Origin: Fibrobacter sp. UBA4223
GTDB taxonomy: Bacteria > Fibrobacterota > Fibrobacteria > Fibrobacterales > Fibrobacteraceae
NCBI GenBank assembly: GCA_002382975.1
Contig: DFTB01000011.1
Span: 110,148-174,147 of the forward strand
Direction: 5' to 3'
DNA length: 64,000 bases
In this document: positions 32,070-40,059 of the stretch, one piece after another
How the letters are laid out: each line of letters opens with the position of its first letter
Position numbering within the stretch: position 1 is the stretch's first letter
Translations under genes and position numbers: made by a program
The notes under the pieces: generated by a model
Database searches by the model: none
What the model was told of the DNA's origin: nothing
What the model saw: the letters and a program-made list of their open reading frames with translations, nothing else

Positions 32070-33302
32070 CTAAATTTTTTCCAGCTCGTCTCTCATGGCG
32101 TGGCGATTCTTGAACCGCGACAGCCAAGATATTTTCAGCCGGTTGACTTCCGGGAGGCCGCCTTCGTACTTGAGCAGCTCACCCGCTTCACGGACAACAT
32201 TCCTGTATTCCTTACGGTTGCTGGCACGTTCCATCGCACCATCCAGATATTCCACGAACATCTTGACAAATTCTGCATTGTACTTGGGGCAGAGCGCTTT
32301 TCCGTAACGCTTGAAATAAAAAAAGCTCGGCCCAATCGAAAACACCCTGCAAAAAGTCGCATAGAGTTCATCCGTCATGTTTTCGTACGCAAGGACATCC
32401 ATCAAAAATTCCCGTTTGGTAATCGAATTCAACAATTCAACCAGAGCGACTTTCCACTGTTGCTTTGGAACAAAGTCCTTGTACTCCTTGTAAAAATCCA
32501 TTCTGGATTGCGCAACAACCATTGTTTTCAGCATGTCGCCGAACTTTTCTGTTTGGCCCGTCGCACGGTACATTTCTTTCAACTTGGCATGGACCTTTTC
32601 TGCAAGCCCCGACCAGTTTTTATGGGTTTCCAGCAAGTGCTTTAGGCAATTCTCGGCTTCTTCGAATTTCGATTCTTCCACCAAAATATCGAACAGCAAA
32701 AAGGCGGAATCCGTAAACGTAGCATAGTCGGCAAGATATTTCTTGACTTCGGAATTGTCCATTTTCAGTTTACGCATTATGGTAGCGCGTGAACGGGCCC
32801 AGCCCCCTATGCGGTACGAGCGGATACTGTCACTCTGTTTTTCGCTTTCGATAATCTTGTCGAAATACCTGAGTTTCGCCTTCAGGTCGGCCACACTGTT
32901 GAACGCCTCGTTGTACACGCCCCACAGTTCGTCTTCCACAAGCCACATTTCCGTCTTCAGGATGTTGTTCTCTATCCACTTGCGACATTCCGTAACGACA
33001 TCGGCCAACGCCGAATTCAGGAAAAGCATCCAAAGATTCTTGAACTCCGGCAGGAGAATCGACATTTCGCCGTTCGAGTCGTCAATGTTCAGGTTCCCGA
33101 GCTTTTTCGTGAAATGGACCAGGACCTTCTTGGCACCGTCGTTGTTTACAAACAGGCGTTGCCTTTCGATTCGCTCGAAAAGATTCAGCATGTCGTTCAT
33201 GAAATAGCGCGCATCGCGGTAAGCGATAAGGCCACCGTCGCGATACCTGCGGACGATACTGTCGAACTGGGCGTTGAGATCTTCAAGTTTTAGCGGTTGC
33301 AT
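32070..33302 (-). CDS. Hypothetical alpha-helical repeat protein
   Basis: A 410-residue, mostly helical protein not assigned to a family. The first 110 residues contain FDSIVRRYRDGGLIAYRDARYFMNDMLNLFERI; residues 175-260 hold TPR/SEL1-like helix pairs (FLLFDILVEESKFEEAENCLKHLLETHKNWSGLAEKVHAKLKEMY). Long helical solenoids of this type often act as sensors or scaffolds in defence clusters. Its start overlaps the AlbA_2 gene by 20 nt, so the two are co-translated and likely cooperate. Relationship to SWIM-zinc-finger-associated helical proteins is possible but no zinc motif is present. Confidence 0.75.
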   Translation of the reverse strand: MQPLKLEDLNAQFDSIVRRYRDGGLIAYRDARYFMNDMLNLFERIERQRLFVNNDGAKKVLVHFTKKLGNLNIDDSNGEMSILLPEFKNLWMLFLNSALADVVTECRKWIENNILKTEMWLVEDELWGVYNEAFNSVADLKAKLRYFDKIIESEKQSDSIRSYRIGGWARSRATIMRKLKMDNSEVKKYLADYATFTDSAFLLFDILVEESKFEEAENCLKHLLETHKNWSGLAEKVHAKLKEMYRATGQTEKFGDMLKTMVVAQSRMDFYKEYKDFVPKQQWKVALVELLNSITKREFLMDVLAYENMTDELYATFCRVFSIGPSFFYFKRYGKALCPKYNAEFVKMFVEYLDGAMERASNRKEYRNVVREAGELLKYEGGLPEVNRLKISWLSRFKNRHAMRDELEKI

Positions 33303-34653
33303 TTTTCACTTTCCAGTATCCGTTTTTTCTTGCTCCGATTCTTTCTATCAGCTTTCTCTCCTTCAAATGAGCGAATATACGTTCAGCTTGTCTTAAACTA
33401 ATCGAGAGTTTTTCGGATACCTCTACTGCGGATATATGTGAATTCTCGACAATCAGCCCAATTACCTTTTGTTCATTTATACCGACATTTATACCGACAT
33501 TTATACCGACATCTCCCCCCTCAGTTGCCTCATTTTCGCTAATCAGGGCACTTTTCAAAGCACTAAAATGAATTCGCAACCCATTTCCAACGATCTCGTA
33601 CTTGGGCAAGTCTGCACCAAGTTCCCTGCACGCATCGCAAATTTTTTCGATGCCACGACCCCAGTTTTCAATATACCCCGCACGGTAGAACACGTTTGCG
33701 ATATCGGGATTGTAGGGAATGGAATCATGCGGGTTCATCAACGTTTCCGCAGTCCACCCATCCGGTAAAACGCATCGGTTGCTTACGATGATGGATTCGT
33801 TTTCCACCCGTATCTGAACGGGGCTACCGAACATATAGCAGTTATGAACAATTGCGTTATACACAGCCTCGCGAATCGCGTTGCGTGCATAAGGATATGT
33901 TTCCACACGACGGTCGTGTTCGTAGGTAATTTTCGCCTTGAGATATTTAAGATAAATAACGTCAATGACTTTATCTGCGATTTTAATGAGAGAATCTTCA
34001 ATGGTATCCTGATACTGCAAATCGGCGCCATCGCCAAATCGGCCTATTTTCACATAGCTTCCGTTTTGAACTCGGCTTGGATCACTATAGAATAGCAATA
34101 CGGCAGAACGCTTAAGTTTTTCGCCTTCCATAAGATGGAGCTTTTTCAACAAGTCCTCATTGGGGATATCCAAGTCTTCTTGCCTCATGCGATTACTTCT
34201 AAGAGCCTCGCGTCTAAAAATCTTGAAACTTTCATCATCCAAGTCTTCAACGCGAATATCTTCGACAACAGCATCTTCCCAACGGACTCCAGTTTTCTTC
34301 GCAATGAATTCCGTAAGAGCAATGCCCGTCAGTTGCTGTTTGGTGGCTCCGCTTCTGTAATGAAATTCCCCGCGATAACTTACAGGGAAAGAACTCGGAA
34401 CAACGATTATTTCAATATATTCCAAGCCATCTTTTTCTTTCTTGTTTACTTCGGTGACAATACCGAGACTTGTTTGAATTTTGTTGGGAATATCTTCCAA
34501 GAGTCTTTTTATGTTCGAGACCCCGCAGACATAGCCGTTGTCATCCACGCCAATATACAGCTTGCCGCCCTGGGCATTGGCAAACCCACAAATCCACTTG
34601 AGGTATTCGTCTCTCCATGACGACTTGTATTCTATGCTCTGGCTCTCTGACAT
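33283..34653 (-). CDS. AlbA_2/Schlafen-type ATP-binding regulator (COG2865)
   Basis: A 456-residue protein of the COG2865 type (often labelled RecG-like helicase or transcriptional regulator, but without helicase motifs). The AlbA_2 domain (about 1-120) has SIEYKSSWRDEYLKWICGFANAQGGKLYIGVDDNG and FHYRSGATKQQL. A GHKL-like ATPase region (about 250-375) has NAIREAVYNAIVHNCY, IIVSNRCVLPDG and IENWGRGIEKI. The C-terminal winged helix (about 405-450) would bind DNA or protein. A 12-nt triplication encodes GINVGINVGIN at about 389-400. AGAGG precedes the ATG by 6 nt. In defence islands such proteins often regulate the neighbouring genes. Confidence 0.85.
   Translation of the reverse strand: MSESQSIEYKSSWRDEYLKWICGFANAQGGKLYIGVDDNGYVCGVSNIKRLLEDIPNKIQTSLGIVTEVNKKEKDGLEYIEIIVVPSSFPVSYRGEFHYRSGATKQQLTGIALTEFIAKKTGVRWEDAVVEDIRVEDLDDESFKIFRREALRSNRMRQEDLDIPNEDLLKKLHLMEGEKLKRSAVLLFYSDPSRVQNGSYVKIGRFGDGADLQYQDTIEDSLIKIADKVIDVIYLKYLKAKITYEHDRRVETYPYARNAIREAVYNAIVHNCYMFGSPVQIRVENESIIVSNRCVLPDGWTAETLMNPHDSIPYNPDIANVFYRAGYIENWGRGIEKICDACRELGADLPKYEIVGNGLRIHFSALKSALISENEATEGGDVGINVGINVGINEQKVIGLIVENSHISAVEVSEKLSISLRQAERIFAHLKERKLIERIGARKNGYWKVKNATAKT
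33481..33513. repeat. 12-nt tandem repeat inside the AlbA_2 gene
   Basis: ACCGACATTTAT is repeated two and two-thirds times in frame, encoding the repeated peptide GINV near the linker between the ATPase and winged-helix parts; copy number could vary without breaking the frame. Confidence 0.8.
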
Positions 34654-34744
34654 AAACGACCTCTCAGACTAAATATACATTCTTGCCAGGACAAAATTTG
34701 ACATTTCAAATTTTTATTTTGGAGGGACAAGAAAAAATTTGCAA

Positions 34745-35494
34745 CTATTTATACTTAACCTGATTGGTTTTCGAGAGTTCCAGGAATCCTGCGTTTTGGA
34801 GGGCGTCTATCAGGCTTTGAATATTTGCGTCGGTCAGCTTTTCTGCAGTGAACCAGTTCTTTAGCGTCTTCTGCAATTTCGACTTGGTGGTAGGCGGATT
34901 CTTTGAAATGCCTTTCAGATTCGCCTTAGCCTTTTCGAGAGCCTTTTGCAAGTCAAAAGCCTTTTGTGGCGAAGCCTTCTTCGCGGGCTTCGCCGGTTGC
35001 GGAGCGGGCTTCTTGGGCGCAGCGACCTTTTTCGCTTCTTGAGGCTTCGCGATTAGCCCCAGGCGTTTCGCCAGTTCCTCGTACGATTCCACGCGTTCGC
35101 AGCGGTCTTCGCCGAACTGCTTTTGCACATGCAGGACGAGCGGGTCGTAGTCGTGATCCTTCGAAAGAATCACGCAATGGCTGTTGAACGGTTCGCGGGG
35201 CATCACCTGGCCCATGTAAAACGCGATGTAGAAGTCGAGCGCGTTTTCGGCCTGCTTCTTGGTCATCTTCTCGGGAATCGCAAGTTCCACAAGTTCGATG
35301 CGGCCCTCGCTCAGGGCGTAGCCGAAATCCTTCAGCTGCGTAAGCGAAAGGTTTATCTTGTTCGTGGAATTATGGAACAGCACGAACTTCAGCGGAGAGC
35401 CGTCCGTATTCACGACAAGGTCGGTCAGGCCGTTCAGCCCGACATTTTCGCAGTCCACAAGGACATGGGATATGGGGAATTTAGGGGTGAGCAT
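34745..35494 (-). CDS. PIN-like domain protein with basic linker
   Basis: A 249-residue protein. The N-terminal PIN-like domain (about 1-140) starts HVLVDCENVGLNGL with the first acidic residues, then LKFVLFHNSTNKINLSL, ALDFYIAFYMGQ and CVILSKDHDYDPLV, the last acidic site. This matches the PIN-like/NYN RNase fold. A Lys/Pro/Ala-rich linker (about 150-180) leads to a C-terminal helical domain ending GFLELSKTNQVKY that resembles a small winged helix. It follows the 630-residue HEPN-like gene by 51 nt. A role as an RNase effector is plausible by fold and place but unproven. Confidence 0.78.
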   Translation of the reverse strand: MLTPKFPISHVLVDCENVGLNGLTDLVVNTDGSPLKFVLFHNSTNKINLSLTQLKDFGYALSEGRIELVELAIPEKMTKKQAENALDFYIAFYMGQVMPREPFNSHCVILSKDHDYDPLVLHVQKQFGEDRCERVESYEELAKRLGLIAKPQEAKKVAAPKKPAPQPAKPAKKASPQKAFDLQKALEKAKANLKGISKNPPTTKSKLQKTLKNWFTAEKLTDANIQSLIDALQNAGFLELSKTNQVKYK

Positions 35495-35545
35495 TGGTGG
35501 ACCTCATTTGTAAGCAAATCACTGAATGAAAAGTCGCCTTAAACA

Positions 35546-37438
35546 TTAATTCTTTTTCCAACACCTGAATTCATCATCTAAGCAAATCATAATCATCACA
35601 AGTAGTTTTAGTATTTCAATATAATCCCTGTGTATTTGCGGGTCATTTGGGGAATAAGCTCCGTGCAGATAACGGTTGCGGATGGCAAGGCCATTTTTAT
35701 AGCTATCGGACCAAACAAATGAGATGTAATTTTGCTCATTCGTTGAGAAAAGAGAATCGCTTGCAACAATCACGTTTTTCGCAATCAATTCATCAATACA
35801 CCGCCGTTCTTCAGGATTCAGCGGCAAGACATTCAATACGTCGTTATCGTAGATATCCTTTAGAAGATCACATTTTGTTTTGTTATACTCTATAAACCCA
35901 TCTTTAATAGAAACGCAATCAGCATCTATTAGATATTGTAAAAGCTCTCGACTTTGTGAATCAAGATTATCATACGAAACTTTTTCATCTTGCAATCGTT
36001 CATAAAAACATTTGTATTTCTCGTCGGATGATTTCAATAGACAATATACAGATAAATGTTGACTAAAAAGAATGTTAAATACAGCATACCCCTCTTTAGC
36101 TGGATAGACATATTTTTGCCCTGATAGACTTTTCAACTCATTCCAATTACCAATAGGAGATGAGAATGTATTCAGCAAGTGCAAATTCACGTTTTCTTCC
36201 TGGAACATCATATAGATTTTCAGGACTCGCTCTATTTCAGGAAGGATAATTTTTATTTTCTCAAGGTCTGTAGTTTGAATACTCGGTGAATTAAAAGAAA
36301 AGCCCTTTATTCCATAGACCAAAGGCAACCATTTTTCAAAAAAACATTTGAAAACATTTTCAAAATACAAACTATTTTTCCAAAGCTCATTTCGAAATGT
36401 TTCAATCAATGATCTATACAAATAGCTATTATGAAGAAAAATAGGATTTTCGCGTGGATACTCTTCTTTAGATAAATTTCGCTTTATTATAGGAATTTCT
36501 TCTTTACTATAATAAGGCAAGTTTGATCGTCCATTATAATCAGTAAAACTAAAATAGTTCCTAAGCATCAAAAATATGAATTTAAAATTTAAATGTGTTC
36601 TTACCCATTCAGAACTACATTCAACGAGTGTCAAATATCCTTCTTCTGTATAACGAATCGGGGTATCCATAACAGGAACGAACGACACCTGCACACTAAT
36701 CATGCCACTCATTTTTTGTTTAGAAATCCATTTTTCCTGCGCCTCTTTCGCCATCAAACGAAGTTCTTCATCTATCTTCGGTTCTGCATTTCTTGACGCA
36801 TTCTGAATTTTCTTTAAATAATTGACGTTAAAACAATCACTCCCTATATAAGCTTTCACCATTTCTCTTTTGTCTGAATCAGACAAGGCCTTGGGCCAAT
36901 AAACCGTTTTCTTGGGTTTGAACAGGGCGTGTTCAATTAGCAGTTCTGTTGCGATTTTAGACTTTTTTATTACAGGTATTAATTCTGCTGAAAACCGATT
37001 AACAATTTTTTCGTGCAGCAACACGTCATGCAATTCACTTTCGTGCATTTTCAGCCATTCTGCAAAGTCACCATTAGATAATGATTTGAAAATGCCAAAA
37101 TCAGCAACGGATTGCCAGAAAGCAGAGCGATATTCGTATTCAATGGAGTCGTACTCACCGGCAAATTTCCGACCAAGCCAAGATGCAATAAAACGAGAAA
37201 TTATTGAGGGGAACTTGTCAACTGCATTCTTATAACGATTTATTCTTTCTTCATCCCAGGAGCGCAAGAACATTTCATTTTTGATATATAATCTGATAGA
37301 CTCCAATTCAAGAATATCATTGATGTCTTCATATACAGCATTCTCGTCAAATGTATCTAAAACAGTCTCTGCTAGAGACAGATGATGACCTGCAGCAAGG
37401 TCTTCTTTGCTATAGAACACGACTCTTGATTTACCCAC
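35546..37438 (-). CDS. Large protein with C-terminal HEPN-like RNxxxHG motif
   Basis: A 630-residue AT-rich gene product with no full-length family recognised. It is helical, with SIRLYIKNEMFLRSWDEERINRYKNAVDKF near 48-77. Close to the end is GLAIRNRYLHG, where R587 and H592 make an RX4H pair in the RNxxxHG form described for the DUF4209 group and for HEPN ribonucleases in general; the following helix EILKLLVMIMICLDDE completes a HEPN-like hairpin. In conflict systems HEPN domains usually cut RNA to stop host growth. It is the last gene of the tight seven-gene array, 7 nt after the HNH/DGQHR gene. The motif is short, so the assignment is provisional. Confidence 0.65.
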   Translation of the reverse strand: MGKSRVVFYSKEDLAAGHHLSLAETVLDTFDENAVYEDINDILELESIRLYIKNEMFLRSWDEERINRYKNAVDKFPSIISRFIASWLGRKFAGEYDSIEYEYRSAFWQSVADFGIFKSLSNGDFAEWLKMHESELHDVLLHEKIVNRFSAELIPVIKKSKIATELLIEHALFKPKKTVYWPKALSDSDKREMVKAYIGSDCFNVNYLKKIQNASRNAEPKIDEELRLMAKEAQEKWISKQKMSGMISVQVSFVPVMDTPIRYTEEGYLTLVECSSEWVRTHLNFKFIFLMLRNYFSFTDYNGRSNLPYYSKEEIPIIKRNLSKEEYPRENPIFLHNSYLYRSLIETFRNELWKNSLYFENVFKCFFEKWLPLVYGIKGFSFNSPSIQTTDLEKIKIILPEIERVLKIYMMFQEENVNLHLLNTFSSPIGNWNELKSLSGQKYVYPAKEGYAVFNILFSQHLSVYCLLKSSDEKYKCFYERLQDEKVSYDNLDSQSRELLQYLIDADCVSIKDGFIEYNKTKCDLLKDIYDNDVLNVLPLNPEERRCIDELIAKNVIVASDSLFSTNEQNYISFVWSDSYKNGLAIRNRYLHGAYSPNDPQIHRDYIEILKLLVMIMICLDDEFRCWKKN

Positions 37439-37445
37439 TATTATT

Positions 37446-39047
37446 TTACTTCTTTATCATTTCCATCGTATTGACTGGCTTAGCTAAAACCGATACTCCG
37501 TCATTGGTTTTACCCGTGTTGAAAATAGTTTTCCAGTAGTCATAATTACGTTTGCTTGCAAATATCGTATCAGACATGGTTCTATCTTTCCAAACAGGCA
37601 ACATCTTTAAGTTATTCACAAAGTTTCGAATATTATTCCACAACTGATCTGGAAATTTCTGTTGGAACAAATTCTCAGAATCATATTCCGTTCCTGCGAA
37701 AGAAAAATGCGCAACAATGATACGGCGAATGCATTCGATCCAAATTTTCATAACCTCTTCACGAAGTAGTCTGCTTGCAATTAAATGATCATCCGGAATG
37801 TCATCTCCATTACCCGCTGTAATTCGACTTTCTATTTTATATACACCAATATTGTTATCAAATTTTCCAACTAGAATTTCTTCAGCAATTATATTGCACA
37901 AGTTTATTATCTGTTTTTGTTCAAGAATTCGAGGATTCAAGCCCTCTTCCATTTTATAGTTGATAGGCTTTGTAAGGATTGTTTTAGAATTGATGAACTC
38001 TGCCAAAAGCGTTTTTTCAAATGTACTATAAGACAATGGCAACGATGCATCTCTGCCCTCAAAACTCATATATCCCTGAAGTTTATTATCAGGACTTCTA
38101 GTAATCGCATTCTTCTGGCTGTTTACTACATAAGTTTTTATACTCTTTACAGAGCCCTTGAAATGATCAACAACATTCTTTTCCGAGAAAGAATAATCAT
38201 CTTCCGTTAACGAATGGTCTATTTGATATCGCTTCAGACGTTCCGCATACAAAGCATCATGAAGCTGGCGAACGATGGCCTTATCAAAAGCAATTTGTTT
38301 TAACTTACTGCCAGCATTCGTATTGGTTTCTGTCAAGCGTTCAACATTTGGATCAATAAACAACCGAACAACAATACTCTTGGCATCAAGCATAATCTGG
38401 GCAACAGCTTTATGTTGACCATCAAAGATTTTAATTTTTTTCTGATCAATACGAGCCAAACTCAAATGCAATTGAGGGTTCGTTTTGTAAAATTCTTTGA
38501 TCAACAAACTGATAGAGCTGTTTATTCCTCGCGGATTTATCAATTCATCATGGTAGAGATACTGTAATGGGACTCTAATAAATGCGGTCTTCTCACCGGA
38601 GAGTTCATCTTCAAAAATTTCCGTTCTACGAGCCGTCGGATCTTCAATATCATCAAAGGAATATACTAAAGTATTTCCTTCTACCTTGTATCTAAAATCG
38701 TACTTAGAGCCACCCCTTGCCAACAATACATGCTTCAAGGAGGGAATCTCTTTATTTGAATTTGCATTATTTATTATTTCTTCTAGTTGGCAAAGTTTCT
38801 TTGCAACAAACAAATCAGCATCCTGTTTTTTCTTGTTACAGGATTCATGCGTAAGTGCAAAATTTTGTTCTTCATCTTTGCCGCCATTTGCAAGGGGTTT
38901 GATGTGATCAATATTTACAGAATTAAGGTCAAGATCGATTTCTTTCTCACAAATAAAACACTTATGGTTTTGAATACCCCATAACTTGGCACGCAAGGCA
39001 TTCTTTTCGTCTGCTGTAAGGTTGTCTAGATATTTTGAGTGACTCAT
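37446..39047 (-). CDS. HNH nuclease fused to DGQHR-type domain
   Basis: A 533-residue two-domain protein. Residues 25-75 are an HNH nuclease: zinc pair CFIC (C30, C33), IDHIKP (D47-H48), and LTHESCN (H67, C70, N71). From about 110 a DGQHR/DndB-like domain follows, with IKIFDGQHKAVAQIML (DGQHK at 209-213, Lys in place of Arg) and VRLFIDPNVERLTETNTNAGSKL, then a long helical C-terminus. DGQHR proteins are best known from DNA phosphorothioation (DndB-like) and ParB-related groups. The combination with HNH suggests a DNA-sensing or cleaving component. It is 7 nt from the genes on both sides. AT-rich like its neighbours. Confidence 0.85.
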   Translation of the reverse strand: MSHSKYLDNLTADEKNALRAKLWGIQNHKCFICEKEIDLDLNSVNIDHIKPLANGGKDEEQNFALTHESCNKKKQDADLFVAKKLCQLEEIINNANSNKEIPSLKHVLLARGGSKYDFRYKVEGNTLVYSFDDIEDPTARRTEIFEDELSGEKTAFIRVPLQYLYHDELINPRGINSSISLLIKEFYKTNPQLHLSLARIDQKKIKIFDGQHKAVAQIMLDAKSIVVRLFIDPNVERLTETNTNAGSKLKQIAFDKAIVRQLHDALYAERLKRYQIDHSLTEDDYSFSEKNVVDHFKGSVKSIKTYVVNSQKNAITRSPDNKLQGYMSFEGRDASLPLSYSTFEKTLLAEFINSKTILTKPINYKMEEGLNPRILEQKQIINLCNIIAEEILVGKFDNNIGVYKIESRITAGNGDDIPDDHLIASRLLREEVMKIWIECIRRIIVAHFSFAGTEYDSENLFQQKFPDQLWNNIRNFVNNLKMLPVWKDRTMSDTIFASKRNYDYWKTIFNTGKTNDGVSVLAKPVNTMEMIKK

Positions 39048-39054
39048 TTTATCC

Positions 39055-40044
39055 TCACATGTTCAATTTAGATTCATCAATATCAATAGGATGGTCTAAC
39101 AAGGAAAAATCAAGGCGTACTATTAAGCGGTGCCACAATTCTTCGTTTATGGCCAATAGAATTTTAAACTCATAATCGAAACAACACTTTATAACTTCAC
39201 CATTGAAATATATAACAGAACCTTCTTCTCCTGCAACATTACAAATATCTGCATCAGTTAATCCTACACTGAGAGCTGTATTAGTCAAGGTATTGAGATT
39301 CACTTGCAATCCATCAAAATGTGCTTCTGTACACTTTTTCATAAAACATATAATGACTTCGCGTTCTTTTGATGAATACCTATCTAATCTTTCATAGATT
39401 TTATCAAAATTTTTCTTAACATCATTATCTATATATTTGGCAATGCCAGCCAATGTTGAATGTTTTTTGGATTGGAATTCTTCACAATCAAGCAAAGTAG
39501 ATTTATCATCTAAATACCTTTTATAATAGCCGAGATTATCTTTAACATAATCCGCTATCGGTTTCATTTTTCTAGAATCAAGAGGTTCAATTTGATGCAA
39601 TAAATCTTGAACATCTATTAGGTACTTTTCATCATCATAAATAGTTCCATCGTCTTTAAATTTAAATTCAACTGCATTTTTTCTTTTTTTGTCGAACTTC
39701 GGCTTTGAATCTATATACAAAATATATATTTCATCATATTTTGCACGCAATCCATGGTCAACTACTTTATCAAGCGTTGATTGAATTTTTCCTGAACTAA
39801 TATTACTTGTTACCTGAACGGCTATTCGAGCCGTATCATCCGCTAAATCAATTCCGGCACTATTCCTTTGCTTTGTATTTGTATTAACAAAATTGTTTTT
39901 CCATAGCAGATTTAACAATCCACAATAAAAATTTTCACAATCATGATTGATATCGTATCGTTGTTCTTTTACACATGAACTAACAATATATCGTAAAATA
40001 CTTAAATCAATAATGATTTCTCTGAATAGCGTTGATGTTTCCAT
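39055..40044 (-). CDS. SMEK-domain protein (restriction-endonuclease-like fold)
   Basis: A 329-residue protein whose first ~160 residues fit the SMEK domain of conflict-system proteins: ENFYCGLLNLLW (37-48), NSAGIDLADDTARIAVQVTSN (61-81) with the GIDL aspartate (D66) and Q77-V-T giving a PD-(D/E)XK-like core with Q in place of the usual acidic residue, and DEIYILYIDSK after it. Such domains occur with ATPases or NTPase partners in defence modules. The C-terminal ~150 residues are a separate alpha/beta domain ending WHRLIVRLDFSLLD. It sits 15 nt after the DAC-like gene and 7 nt before the HNH/DGQHR gene. Effector function is inferred. Confidence 0.78.
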   Translation of the reverse strand: METSTLFREIIIDLSILRYIVSSCVKEQRYDINHDCENFYCGLLNLLWKNNFVNTNTKQRNSAGIDLADDTARIAVQVTSNISSGKIQSTLDKVVDHGLRAKYDEIYILYIDSKPKFDKKRKNAVEFKFKDDGTIYDDEKYLIDVQDLLHQIEPLDSRKMKPIADYVKDNLGYYKRYLDDKSTLLDCEEFQSKKHSTLAGIAKYIDNDVKKNFDKIYERLDRYSSKEREVIICFMKKCTEAHFDGLQVNLNTLTNTALSVGLTDADICNVAGEEGSVIYFNGEVIKCCFDYEFKILLAINEELWHRLIVRLDFSLLDHPIDIDESKLNM

Positions 40045-40059
40045 AATAATTATTCCTTT

